Position numbers and translations under genes: made by a program. This document shows positions 49,001 through 52,529 of a DNA stretch of 64,000 nucleotides, in pieces (position 1 is the first letter of the stretch; each line of letters begins with the position of its first letter). The stretch is from Closterium sp. NIES-65. Taxonomy: Eukaryota > Streptophyta > Zygnematophyceae > Desmidiales > Closteriaceae. The notes below the pieces were generated by a model, which ran no database searches, was not told the DNA's origin, and worked only from the letters and a program-made list of their open reading frames with translations. The stretch lies in contig CANXME010001990.1 in NCBI GenBank assembly GCA_948144175.1, positions 1-64,000 on the forward strand, read 5' to 3'.

Positions 49001-51761
49001 GTTGCTCTCGACCAGGGAGCTCGACAGCTGCAACTGACTGGTCTGGGCGACGGGTGGGCTGTCGACCAGGAGGTGCAGTCCAACCGGGAGGTCAATGGAG
49101 CAGTCCGTCGACCTGCAGTTTGACCGGGAGGTCGACGGAGCAGTCCGTCGACTTGACAAGTGAGCAGCGGTCGACGAGGGGAGCTCGACGACAACCGCTG
49201 ACAGCTCTGGTCGACGGAAGGGGTCCGTCGACCAGGGGGTATCGCGGTGGCGAAGGCAACTTCGGGTTGGTATTCTGAAGTCGATGTGGCTCGTCAGGCG
49301 CAGGCAACAGCTGACGGATGCACAATGATGCGAGTCGGGCCAATCGTCTGCGCGCATCTGCGAGTGTGCGCACTGTTGTCTTCTACGGGGCAACGCTGGA
49401 CAGCCACTTTGCTGAAGCGTTGGCACGCCGTTGACCTGCAGTGTTGGCAGGTCGCTCTTCTGCAGTGCTGGCGCGGCTCCTCTACGCAACACTGGCAGGC
49501 GGTCGACTAGGCTAGCTGCAAAGTTGCTAGGTGCCTGATGTAGTCATTGTTGTCATTGCTTGTTCAATCATTCTGTAATACCAACTTTGCCTAGTGCAAC
49601 TCTTGCCGATTTCTCCCGTATATGAGCAAGCACCAAGGAACTAAGCAAAGCTACGATCACTCCTAGTAGTTCGTGCCAACCCTTGTAGTCTAGCTCACTT
49701 CCGTTGTCAATATAGAGGCTCTTGGCTCCTTACTCGAAACATCGTTTATCTTTTCTCACGGATTCTAACAAGAAGACATGGTTGGGTCGAATCATTTTGA
49801 TTTGTCCCTCGAATCGACTTCGATGCACCCTTCAAGTGGGGGGAAGGTAAAATTGATGAAATCGGCTTAGCCTAGGACTACTCTCCTCTAAAGTGTCTCT
49901 CCATCTTATCCCTCCTCACGGCATCCTGAGCGCATTCCAAGCGTATTGCAAACCTATAAACGCGATACGCTTTCTCCCGCCAAGCTTACATTCCAACTTG
50001 GGTCGAGTTTTAGTGGACTCGACTCGTGTCTCACTCGAGACAACGGTCGAGTAAAATCTGATTTGGCATTTCATCATGTCTGCCCTCAACCCACTCTATC
50101 TTGCCCTCAATTGCTGCCAAGATAGCATCATGCCGCATCCATGACTGCCTGCACAATCCTCACCTCTCTCACTCCCCTCTTCCACACCCTCCCCTGCCAG
50201 GCGCGGGTGGGCGACTGGAGTGCGGTGCGCATGGGGCAGCGCGTGCACGTGGACATGGGCGGGCATCAGGAAGGTTCCTGGACGAGCGGGAGTGGGGAAG
50301 GTGGAGGCAGCAAGGGTGGCAGCAGTGGCGAAGCTGGCGGCAGTGGCAGCGCTGGCAGCAGTGGCAAGAGTGGCCACAGTGGGAGTTCGAGCGAGAGCAA
50401 GAGGAGTGGCAGCAGCACCAGCAGCAGCAGCAGTGGCAGTGGAGGGTTGAAGCAGCGGAGAGTGTTGCGGTGCACGGAGGGGCATGTGGATCCCGCTGTG
50501 CTGCACTCTGACATTGCTTCTGCCATGTCAGACATGTTCAGGTGAGGCGCACATGCTCAGGTGGGACCACATGCTTAGTTGGGCCCCACATGTTCAGGTG
50601 GGGCCCACATGTTCAGGTGGGGCCCACATGTTCAGGTGGGGCCTACATGTTCAGGTGGGACCCACATGTTCAGGTGGGGCCCACATGTTCAGGTGGGGCC
50701 CACATGTTCAGGTGGGGCCCACATGTTTCACCATCATCTTGCCCTCTCCACTCTCTCTGCAATTGCCAGTGTGGGAGTGCTGCTGCAACAGCTGCTTATT
50801 TCATCTCTCCTACCTCACCCTTTCGCCCTCCCTCTGCCCCTTTTCCTCCGGTCTGTCCTTGCCAGCGTGGGGGTGCTGCTGCTGCAGCTGCTCACGGGTT
50901 GGGATGCTCCCTACAAGCATGTGGATGGGCAGCGCGTCCACATCTCTGACTGGGTGCGTGCAGCCCTGCTGCTCATGGCATGGCATGGTATGGTGTGGTG
51001 TCGCATGGCGTGGCAGGGAATGGGCTGGCATGGTGTGGCTGGCATGGCATAATGTGGCGTGGCATAGTGGCATGACATGGCGTGGCGTGGCATAGCATGG
51101 CATGGCATGGCGTAGCGTAGCATGGTGTAGTTGTGATGATGGTGCGTGCGCAATGTGCATTGACCATGCACTCGCCCCTTGCAAGCCAGCCAGGCATCAG
51201 AGCACACAACTCACATTGGAAACCTCTAAGTCTCAAGCTCACAGTGCCCTGCCCCTCCATCCCCCTTGTCTCCTCCCGCTCTCTTCCTATTCATCCTCCT
51301 CACCTTCCCCTTCCCTTCTTCCCCTGCCCGCATCTCCCTCTCCCCGTCCTCCCAACCCTCAGGCCCAGCAGCATGTGACAGCCGGCAACGTCTCTCCTCT
51401 CCTCGACCCCCTCCTCCCACACCCTCCACCCCCTCACTCCCTCCTCCTCCCCCTCTTCCTCCTCGCCCTCTCCTGCACCTCCCCTTCTCCCTCCTCCCGC
51501 CCCACTCCCTCTGCGGCCCTCCGAACCCTCAAGCCCCTTCGAGCCTCCCTGCTGCAAGGGGAGCGGACAGGAGAAAGGCTAGATAGCAGAGAGGGGGACA
51601 GCGGAGAGAGACGAGAGGGTGGGGGGCAGAGCATAGGGAGATGGAGCGGGCTGTTCTGGGGGAGTGGCACGGGCATATGGGATGGGCAGGGCAGTGGCGG
51701 TGCACTGGGCACACGGCTGGCAATGCTGGGTTCAGAGGATAGTCGCGAGTTTGTGGTGTAG
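10355..51761 (+). CDS. LRR receptor-like kinase gene, 18 recognised exons (5' end missing)
   Basis: Proposed membrane receptor kinase: extracellular leucine-rich repeats, one transmembrane helix and a cytoplasmic Ser/Thr-type kinase domain. Exons were placed by GT-AG sites, matching phases and domain order. Most LRR exons are exactly 72 bp with a split leucine codon at each junction, a classic plant LRR gene layout. The recognised exons sum to about 2.9 kb (about 980 residues). An upstream exon with start codon and signal peptide is not identified. Introns make up about 93% of the span and carry extraordinary tandem repeats, including a ~24.5-kb 29-bp array. No break is visible in the exon set, so the gene may be active. 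The kinase is of the non-RD type (HGD). The ligand and pathway are unknown. Two alternative boundaries remain uncertain (ends of exons 9 and 14). Confidence 0.82.
10560..10740 (+). repeat. Two degenerate copies of the 3' half of exon 1
   Basis: CAGGCACAGGGCATCACATG plus a following GTGACGTCCAT/GTGAGTG (about 10569-10622), and a second, shorter copy GGCGCAGGGCATCACATG (about 10705-10723). Both repeat the ITC-region and donor of exon 1. They sit in intron 1. Confidence 0.75.
10779..10970. repeat. 17-bp tandem array in intron 1
   Basis: About 11 units of ATGCATGCCGYGTCAAC, changing from the GTG to the CGC variant partway through. Each unit carries the palindrome ATGCAT. Unlike most arrays in this gene I see no source for it in a neighbouring exon edge. 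Confidence 0.9.
11094..11165 (+). CDS. Exon 2: LRR 1 (72 bp)
   Basis: Acceptor GAGCAG, donor GTCAGT, exactly 72 bp. Together with the split leucine it encodes [20 protein letters not shown] and a final LQSL, a canonical plant-type LRR (xxNxLxGxLPxxLxxLxxLxxL). Confidence 0.88.
11166..11500 (+). repeat. Donor-edge echoes after exon 2 (GTCAGYCG units)
   Basis: Intron 2 opens with repeated blocks of the form CTCCACTCACT followed by GTCAGCCGTC / GTCAGTCAGTTACT, with a spacing of about 38-40 bp for five or more copies. Later blocks read CTCTCGCACCTCCACTCCCT then GTCAGTCGCC. The latter closely copy the exon 2 end (CTCTCGCGCCTTCAATCCCT) plus its GTCAGT donor. Confidence 0.75.
11500..11877. other. 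Intron 2, pyrimidine-rich with a CCACCCGTCACCACTCT array
   Basis: C-rich intronic DNA. Between about 11685 and 11770, four to five units of roughly 18 bp around CCCGTCACCACTCTCCA are repeated. No exon is recognised. Confidence 0.6.
11878..12030 (+). repeat. Degenerate copies of the exon 3 acceptor and start
   Basis: At 11878 the sequence after GCGTGCAG reads TGATGTGCACCAGAACCAGC and encodes [18 protein letters not shown], an almost whole LRR copy lacking a proper 3' end and donor. A shorter copy follows at about 11988 (GCAG then TGATGTGCACCAAA). Both echo exon 3 at 12640. Confidence 0.75.
12080..12412 (+). repeat. 21-bp array of tandem 3' splice acceptors
   Basis: Fifteen copies of CAG followed by TGATGTGCACCTCTTGTG, at perfect 21-bp spacing from 12101 to 12395. 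Each unit contains a short pyrimidine run, a CAG acceptor and the first ten bases of the exon 3 family (TGATGTGCAC). The last copy runs into a longer degenerate exon copy (CTGAACCAACTGTCCGG). Confidence 0.92.
12395..12530 (+). repeat. Two further degenerate exon 3 copies
   Basis: At 12398 and about 12492 a GCAG acceptor is followed by TGATGTGCAC and then AACCAACTGTCCGG or AACTAATTGTCCGG, matching exon 3 for about 40 bases before decaying into pyrimidine-rich DNA. Confidence 0.75.
12640..12711 (+). CDS. Exon 3: LRR 2 (72 bp)
   Basis: Acceptor GGTGCAG, donor GTGAGG, exactly 72 bp and in phase. It encodes [20 protein letters not shown] and LNTL. It is the only member of the local copy family with both splice sites and full length, so it is the likely functional exon. 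Confidence 0.86.
12712..13103 (+). repeat. 19-bp array of tandem 5' splice donors
   Basis: Starts exactly at the exon 3 donor. About 20 units of GTGAGGCGCACTGCCCCCT (CGCGC variant at the left end), each containing CT/GTGAGG like the true junction. It ends at about 13103. Confidence 0.92.
13225..13412. repeat. (TG)n microsatellite
   Basis: Interrupted TG dinucleotide repeat of about 190 bp just upstream of the exon 4 acceptor region. It gives cysteine/valine and threonine/histidine chance frames. Confidence 0.95.
13429..13500 (+). CDS. Exon 4: LRR 3 (72 bp), source of the giant array
   Basis: Acceptor GCATGTAG, donor GTAACC, exactly 72 bp. It encodes [20 protein letters not shown] plus VVTM. 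Its last 24 bases and the donor (AACATGCCATGGGTTGTTAC, then CAT/GTAACCAA) match the 29-bp satellite unit at about 27 of 31 positions. The exon 3' edge is therefore the apparent founder of the array that follows. Confidence 0.86.
13501..38006. repeat. ~24.5-kb intronic 29-bp minisatellite, ~830 copies
   Basis: Near-unbroken tandem array of a 29-bp unit made of ATGCCATCCC, TTGTTGCCCT (or TTGTTACCCT) and GTAACCAAC. Common variants are ACCCTATAACC, CATCCCATCC, AATATGCC, CATGGCATCC and CCCCTGTTGACC. Longer blocks recur as higher-order repeats: an ACCAAAATGCC variant lies at 19221, 20669, 21713 and 23023 (spacings 1448, 1044 and 1310), and a CCCTGATGCC variant recurs mostly every 174 bp (6 units) between 35958 and 36630. 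The minus strand of the unit lacks stop codons in every frame, so long frames there are by-products. The array is broken once by a hAT-like MITE. It lies wholly in intron 4. Confidence 0.97.
36761..37087. mobile_element. hAT-like MITE inside the satellite, TSD ATGCCATC
   Basis: The element spans 36769-37079 (311 bp). Its ends are TAGGTTGAGCAA and, on the other strand, TAGGGATGAGCAA. It is flanked by an exact 8-bp duplication ATGCCATC of the satellite (36761-36768 and 37080-37087), which is out of register with the 29-bp period and so is a true target duplication. The interior is full of CGAAC/GTTCG and GAACACGTTCGTGTTC-like self-complementary motifs. There is no coding capacity. Confidence 0.88.
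38020..38390. repeat. 21-bp array (CCGCCCATCAATCCCATCATT)
   Basis: About 17 units of 21 bp built from CCGCCCATCAATCCC and ATCATT, directly after the 29-bp array. Because 21 is a multiple of three, it makes 7-residue periodic frames on both strands, which I regard as chance. Confidence 0.92.
38391..39328. other. 3' part of intron 4, 22-bp and CCTTG repeats
   Basis: Contains four 22-bp units around TTTGAGAAGATGACCTTGGC (about 38537-38625), then about 500 bp with nothing recognised, then a CCTTG-rich pentamer tract (39150-39310). A GAAGCGTCC...GGACGCTTC inverted pair lies at 38460-38500. No exon is recognised. Confidence 0.6.
39329..39400 (+). pseudogene. Duplicate of exon 5 lacking a GT donor
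   Basis: After CTGCCAG the sequence TTCATTCTTCAACAACAGCT and the following bases match exon 5 over the full 72 bp ([20 protein letters not shown]). The donor position reads GACAGC instead of GTCAGC. The copy lies 127 bp upstream of exon 5 and is a likely decayed tandem duplicate. Confidence 0.75.
39456..39527 (+). CDS. Exon 5: LRR 4 (72 bp)
   Basis: Acceptor CGGCCCAG, donor GTCAGC, exactly 72 bp and in phase with exon 4. It encodes [20 protein letters not shown] plus LAYL, a canonical LRR. Confidence 0.85.
39528..39870 (+). repeat. ~91-bp array carrying exon 5 end plus donor
   Basis: GTCAGCCCTCCCATGCCCAC recurs at 39528, 39620, 39711 and 39802 (about 91-bp period). Each later copy is preceded by ATTCCACCCGCCATCTCCCG and CTACACCGGCTTGCATTTCT, i.e. 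the last ~42 bases of exon 5, so the whole exon end plus donor is repeated in tandem. Confidence 0.9.
40018..40140. repeat. CTCCCATGCCCATCTC short tandem units in intron 5
   Basis: About seven units of 16-18 bp around CTCCCATGCCCATCCC. It is a pyrimidine-rich intronic repeat with no recognised exon-edge match. Confidence 0.75.
40221..40292 (+). CDS. Exon 6: LRR 5 (72 bp)
   Basis: Acceptor GCTCCCAG, donor GTACGC, exactly 72 bp in phase. It encodes [20 protein letters not shown] plus LCYL. No edge echoes were noticed around this exon. Confidence 0.85.
40390..40520. repeat. AAT/AGT trinucleotide-rich tract in intron 6
   Basis: AT-rich microsatellite of AATAATAATAGT-type units grading into AAATAAATAAGT. 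It is intronic and gives a tyrosine/isoleucine chance frame on the minus strand. Confidence 0.9.
40673..40744 (+). CDS. Exon 7: LRR 6 (72 bp)
   Basis: Acceptor TGCCCCAG (a nearer TAG at 40680 would shorten the repeat to 64 bp and break phase), donor GTAACC, exactly 72 bp. It encodes [20 protein letters not shown] plus LENL. Confidence 0.85.
40760..40935. repeat. Two short arrays in intron 7
   Basis: Five to six 18-bp units around CATCTCTTGCTCATCGCA (about 40765-40858), then three 27-bp units containing CTCCCATTGCATGCC and CATCGTCC (about 40862-40930). No clear exon-edge source. Confidence 0.85.
40946..41017 (+). CDS. Exon 8: LRR 7 (72 bp)
   Basis: Acceptor CACCAG, donor GTGAGC, exactly 72 bp. 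It encodes [20 protein letters not shown] plus LEYL. Confidence 0.87.
41018..41183 (+). repeat. Duplicated exon 8 end plus donor
   Basis: TTGCTGCCCTCTCYCGCCTC, GAGTACTT and GTGAGCTGCACACGCCTCTT with the following CTTTTCAAGAGTGA occur at the exon 8 end and again with the second donor at 41144, 126 bp downstream. The second copy lacks the 5' part of the exon. Confidence 0.88.
41268..41388. repeat. 14-bp array (CTTGCTGTTTCTCG)
   Basis: About nine units of CTTGCTGTTTCTCG or its TTGG variant in intron 8. No exon-edge source seen. Confidence 0.92.
41416..42208 (+). repeat. 38-bp array carrying exon 9 acceptor plus start
   Basis: Twenty-one copies of a 38-bp unit: GTGCATGGCAG, GGTGTTGAGTCAGATCCCCT and TTCTCAC. 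The true exon 9 start reads GTGCATGGCAG, GGTGTTGAGTTTGAACCCCT, TTCTCAC. Each unit thus holds the acceptor and the first ~27 exon bases. One copy near 42075 carries an 8-bp insertion. Confidence 0.93.
42198..42272 (+). CDS. Exon 9: LRR 8 (75 bp)
   Basis: Acceptor CATGGCAG, donor GTCAGC. It encodes [20 protein letters not shown] plus RLQHL in the common phase. It is three bases longer than its neighbours. The acceptor is the last of 21 tandem copies, so the exact start is uncertain. Confidence 0.75.
42273..43101. other. Intron 9 with pyrimidine tracts
   Basis: Contains T-rich tracts (about 42310-42350), about 350 bp of unique sequence, a CATCC pentamer run (42690-42722) and a long CCCCTTCC-type tract (42790-43095) leading to the next acceptor. 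No exon is recognised. Confidence 0.6.
43102..43173 (+). CDS. Exon 10: LRR 9 (72 bp)
   Basis: Acceptor TGCCCCAG, donor GTACGC, exactly 72 bp. It encodes [20 protein letters not shown] plus LTVL. Confidence 0.87.
43250..43325 (+). repeat. Diverged copy of the exon 10 3' half and intron start
   Basis: ACCATCTCGGGCCGGCTGCC to CTCACTGTGCT repeats the last ~57 bases of exon 10. The following CTGCGCCCCTCCCC replaces GTACGCCCCTCCCC, so the GT donor is gone. It is a tandem echo of the exon end. Confidence 0.85.
43344..43834. mobile_element. Candidate MITE with GCTAAGTTGGAA inverted ends
   Basis: GCTAAGTTGGAA at 43344-43355 is mirrored exactly by TTCCAACTTAGC at 43823-43834. Internal motifs such as GTATAAACGC/GTTTATGCG also occur in inverted positions. 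There is no coding capacity. The ends resemble those of the hAT-like MITE at 9612 (CTTAGTTGG), but I see no convincing target duplication, so the call is tentative. Confidence 0.5.
43480..43564. repeat. 35-bp repeat with GAGACGTCTC palindrome
   Basis: Two complete 35-bp units and a 15-bp partial: GGTTCAGAGGCGGGGA followed by TTTTTGAGACGTCTCAAAA. The palindrome is part of the unit. It lies inside the candidate MITE at 43344-43834. Confidence 0.93.
43835..44112. other. 3' part of intron 10
   Basis: Pyrimidine-rich DNA with three CACTCTATCTCCTGCC units (about 43915-43955), leading into the exon 11 acceptor. The start (TGCGCCCCTCCCC) may be another trace of the exon 10/intron 10 edge. Confidence 0.5.
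44113..44184 (+). CDS. Exon 11: LRR 10 (72 bp)
   Basis: Acceptor CCACTCAG, donor GTGCGA, exactly 72 bp. It encodes [20 protein letters not shown] plus LVTL. Last leucine-rich repeat before the Cys-rich exon. No edge echo noticed. Confidence 0.87.
44185..44550. other. 5' part of intron 11, AT-richer
   Basis: Lower-GC intronic sequence with one direct repeat (CACATGACATACCT at about 44250 and 44278). A short plus-strand frame crosses it but shows no domain. Nothing else recognised. Confidence 0.5.
44555..44720. repeat. 64-bp repeat with TTTTTGAGAATTTTCAAAAA hairpin
   Basis: About 2.6 units of AGTAATCTCCCAACCCAGCC, TTGGCACCAGAATATTGG and a hairpin region (GTTTTTGAGAATTTTCAAAA then ACCAGCT). 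The hairpin lies between repeat copies, as at 8.45, 43.5, 45.7 and 48.26 kb. Confidence 0.9.
44878..44976 (+). repeat. 24-bp array abutting the exon 12 acceptor
   Basis: Four units of CTCTGTGTGTCCCGCCCATC plus TGCC. The last runs into GCCTTTCAG, the exon 12 acceptor. The unit is therefore a multiplied copy of that intron's pyrimidine tract. Confidence 0.85.
44977..45098 (+). CDS. Exon 12: Cys-rich juxtamembrane (LRR C-cap) exon
   Basis: Acceptor CCTTTCAG, donor GTCAGA, phase-compatible on both sides. It encodes [19 protein letters not shown], then a tight cysteine cluster [14 protein letters not shown]. Six cysteines between the last LRR and the transmembrane helix are consistent with a disulphide-bonded C-terminal cap. 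Confidence 0.75.
45339..45596 (+). CDS. Exon 13: Pro-rich stalk and transmembrane helix
   Basis: Acceptor CCCCCCAG, donor GTGAGT. Phases fit exon 12 (one base carried) and exon 14. It encodes a proline-rich extracellular stalk ([15 protein letters not shown]), then a transmembrane helix [16 protein letters not shown] with [10 protein letters not shown], and a basic stop-transfer RRRQARK. Orientation fits extracellular LRRs and a cytoplasmic kinase. Confidence 0.78.
   Translation, partial: HQSPDRLPLLLLPLRHPSSPHLLPLSSQSWSPPLLLPPLSPPPSHHPQLPGQQRVQRCCCWWCWWGGGDGGCGGGGAGRRGRGRL
45610..45800. repeat. Diverged duplication around TTTTGAGACGTCTCAAA
   Basis: GGAGGCATGTGATATGATGT with GATGGATGGGTGG (about 45635-45665) and GCAGGCATGTGATGTGATGG with ATGGGCGGG (about 45761-45790) are diverged direct copies. 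The palindrome TTTTGAGACGTCTCAAA (45706-45722) lies between them. Confidence 0.8.
45940..46018. repeat. (TG)n microsatellite in intron 13
   Basis: About 30 uninterrupted TG units after a short GCGTGCG lead-in. Nothing coding. Confidence 0.95.
46110..46476 (+). repeat. Intron 13 CT-rich repeats and duplicated exon 14 edge
   Basis: TTCCTTTCTCTTGCSTCTC units (46115-46165) and CCCCTCATTCCCC units (46240-46470). The acceptor and start of exon 14 (CAG, CTCCTTCCATGCTCAGGCGC, ACCCTCCCCTGCCCTCACAT) occur at 46355-46405 and again 119 bp later at the real exon. Only the second copy is in frame with the kinase. Confidence 0.85.
46477..47222 (+). CDS. Exon 14: kinase N-lobe with two low-complexity inserts
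   Basis: Acceptor CGTCCAG. The 3' end is uncertain: GTGGAC at 47223 keeps phase with exon 15, while a stronger-looking GTGCGC at 47212 does not. It encodes the juxtamembrane [11 protein letters not shown], a Gly loop [12 protein letters not shown], the ATP-binding lysine in VWAVKRM, a helix C glutamate in [25 protein letters not shown], and the hinge [15 protein letters not shown]. Two Gly/Glu/Arg-rich inserts, about 46630-46815 (between Gly loop and lysine) and about 46935-47155 (between strands 4 and 5), enlarge the lobe and consist of purine-rich repeats. Confidence 0.78.
47223..47935. other. Intron 14: TCTCC and CTTGCGACCCTCTTC repeats
   Basis: A (TCTCC)n tract covers about 47275-47515. 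From 47690 to 47820 about seven 20-22-bp units around TTCCTTGCGACCCTCTTCC follow. No exon is recognised. Confidence 0.75.
48092..48232 (+). CDS. Exon 15: kinase catalytic loop (non-RD)
   Basis: Acceptor CCGCGCAG, donor GTGAGT, 47 codons, phase 0 at both ends. It encodes [20 protein letters not shown] and the catalytic loop [12 protein letters not shown]. The aspartate, lysine and asparagine of the HxDLKPxN motif are kept. The residue before the aspartate is Gly rather than Arg, so the kinase is non-RD. Confidence 0.85.
48251..48280. repeat. 30-bp palindrome between exon 15 copies
   Basis: GAGAGTTTTTGAGACGTCTT followed by AAAAACTCTC, a near-perfect palindrome (one mismatched pair). It belongs to the GAGACGTCTC family seen at 43.5 and 45.7 kb. 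Confidence 0.92.
48361..48858. other. Intron 15, left part
   Basis: AT-richer non-coding DNA with TTGGTCCT repeated around 48630-48680. It contains GGCTCTTGGCTCCTTACT (48828-48845), which recurs exactly at about 49718, flanking the candidate LTR. Confidence 0.5.
48859..49770. mobile_element. Possible solo LTR (about 911 bp) in intron 15
   Basis: Begins TGTTAACGAGAG and ends CACGGATTCTAACA, i.e. TGTTA...TAACA ends like many plant copia LTRs, with no internal coding region. The left half is rich in GTCGAC/CTCGAC motifs. The flanks do not show a clear 5-bp duplication, so this is a weak call. If real it is a fossil remnant in sense or antisense orientation unknown. Confidence 0.3.
49771..50200. 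other. Intron 15, right part
   Basis: Non-coding; contains TCGAATC/TCGAGT-rich stretches and a CATTCCAACTTGGG segment with nearby TATAAACGCGATACGC that resembles the candidate MITE at 43.3-43.8 kb. It ends in the pyrimidine tract before exon 16. Confidence 0.45.
50201..50541 (+). CDS. Exon 16: kinase activation segment with Gly/Ser insert
   Basis: Acceptor CCTGCCAG, donor GTGAGG, phase 0 in and phase 2 out. It encodes [12 protein letters not shown], where DWS stands in the DFG position with the magnesium-binding aspartate kept. A Gly/Ser-rich insert of about 60 residues follows, then [19 protein letters not shown], corresponding to the P+1 region and the start of the SDVYSFG motif. The enlarged activation loop is unusual for an LRR kinase. 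Confidence 0.8.
50525..50735 (+). repeat. 19-bp array carrying exon 16 end plus donor
   Basis: Ten copies of ACATGTTCAG followed by GTGGGGCCC, the first being the true exon/intron junction (ACATGTTCAG/GTGAGGCGC). Every unit holds the last ten exon bases and a GT donor. Confidence 0.93.
50762..50800 (+). repeat. Degenerate copy of exon 17 acceptor and start
   Basis: AATTGCCAG is followed by TGTGGGAGTGCTGCTGCAAC and AGCTGCTT, matching the exon 17 start (CTTGCCAG, CGTGGGGGTGCTGCTGCTGC) 96 bp downstream, then decaying. Confidence 0.85.
50866..50953 (+). CDS. Exon 17: kinase helix F region
   Basis: Acceptor CCTTGCCAG, donor GTGCGT. Joined in phase with exon 16 it gives [16 protein letters not shown], the subdomain IX signature of plant receptor kinases, then [18 protein letters not shown]. 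Confidence 0.87.
50954..51368. other. Intron 17 with GGCATGGCGT repeats
   Basis: An irregular GGCATGGYRTGG tandem tract covers about 50975-51130. The rest is pyrimidine-rich DNA to the final acceptor. No exon is recognised. Confidence 0.7.
51369..51761 (+). CDS. Exon 18: kinase C-lobe end and C-terminal tail
   Basis: Acceptor AGGCCCAG, phase 0, ends at a stop codon (51759-51761). It encodes [17 protein letters not shown] and [20 protein letters not shown], the closing subdomain XI motif with the conserved arginine. A Gly/Arg/Ser-rich tail of about 60 residues ends SREFVV. A proline/leucine-rich stretch replaces part of the usual helix. Confidence 0.8.
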   Translation, partial: QHVTAGNVSPLLDPLLPHPPPPHSLLLPLFLLALSCTSPSPSSRPTPSAALRTLKPLRASLLQGERTGERLDSREGDSGERREGGGQSIGRWSGLFWGSGTGIWDGQGSGGALGTRLAMLGSEDSREFVV

Positions 51762-52086
51762 CTCGACGGGCATTTATTGCCTGAGTAGAATCTGGCTGGG
51801 CAGGTGTCATTTGTCAAATGCTGTACATTATCTTGATAGCCTTTAGTCAGTAACACTGTAGAGAGTACAAGACTTTCTAGGGTTAGTGTTTGTATCTCCC
51901 ATCTTCTTAATCACATACATTTCACTGTTCTAACTTTGAGATGGTACCGTATCACGAGTAGATAACGTTCCGAGCCTAGCCTAGCCCGCCCCACCCCGTT
52001 CCCTAGCCTAGCCCGCCTTGTCCCGTTCCTTAGCAGGCCGTGCCCTGCCCCCCGTTCCTCAGCAGGCCATGCCCTGCCCCGCCCCG
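51762..52086. other. 3' flank of the kinase gene
   Basis: Probable 3' untranslated region followed by GC-rich direct repeats (CCTAGCCTAGCCCGCC; TTCCTYAGCAGGCCRTGCCC, about 51965-52080). No AATAAA signal is seen. Element C begins directly after. Confidence 0.5.
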
Positions 52087-52529
52087 TGTTGGAAACAAGT
52101 AATCAACGCTTCTTATGTGTCGTAACATCAGACTGCTAACGAGGCGAACTACAGCGCAGCAATGGCGAGTCAACTGAAGAGGTTGACAGAAAAGTAACAG
52201 CTGGAGGTTATGCGAAGGCCAAAGGTCAGCGACCTTTGACTAGACAAATACAGCGCGACAGCAAGGACAAACAACTGACTCGGTATTGAGCAGTTGCCCG
52301 AGTCGTCACTGTATCGAACCGCAACAACAATAGTGAAACAATCATTGCATCCTTTCATATTCCTTGTAATCTTAGAAAAGCTTGTATTACTTCATCATAA
52401 TCAATCTATCTTGCCCTCACACACCAAGGCAAGGTGGTTCAACAATTTATCACTAAACGCTTCCGCAATACAATATACTTATTGGAGTCTTAGCCTTGAA
52501 CGATCCTAAGGGCTTTTCTCAGCCCAACA
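52087..52529 (+). repeat. 443-bp 5' LTR of copia element C
   Basis: Begins TGTTGG and ends CCAACA, a perfect 6-bp terminal inverted repeat, and is followed at once by TGGTATGAGAGC, a primer-binding site complementary to initiator tRNA-Met as in most plant copia elements. The second LTR is outside the window. Confidence 0.85.

Noticed and set aside
48875-49510. Overlapping frames of 74-200 codons in intron 15
   Set aside because: They lie in the GTCGAC-rich block of the possible solo LTR. No domain is seen and no frame is consistently favoured.
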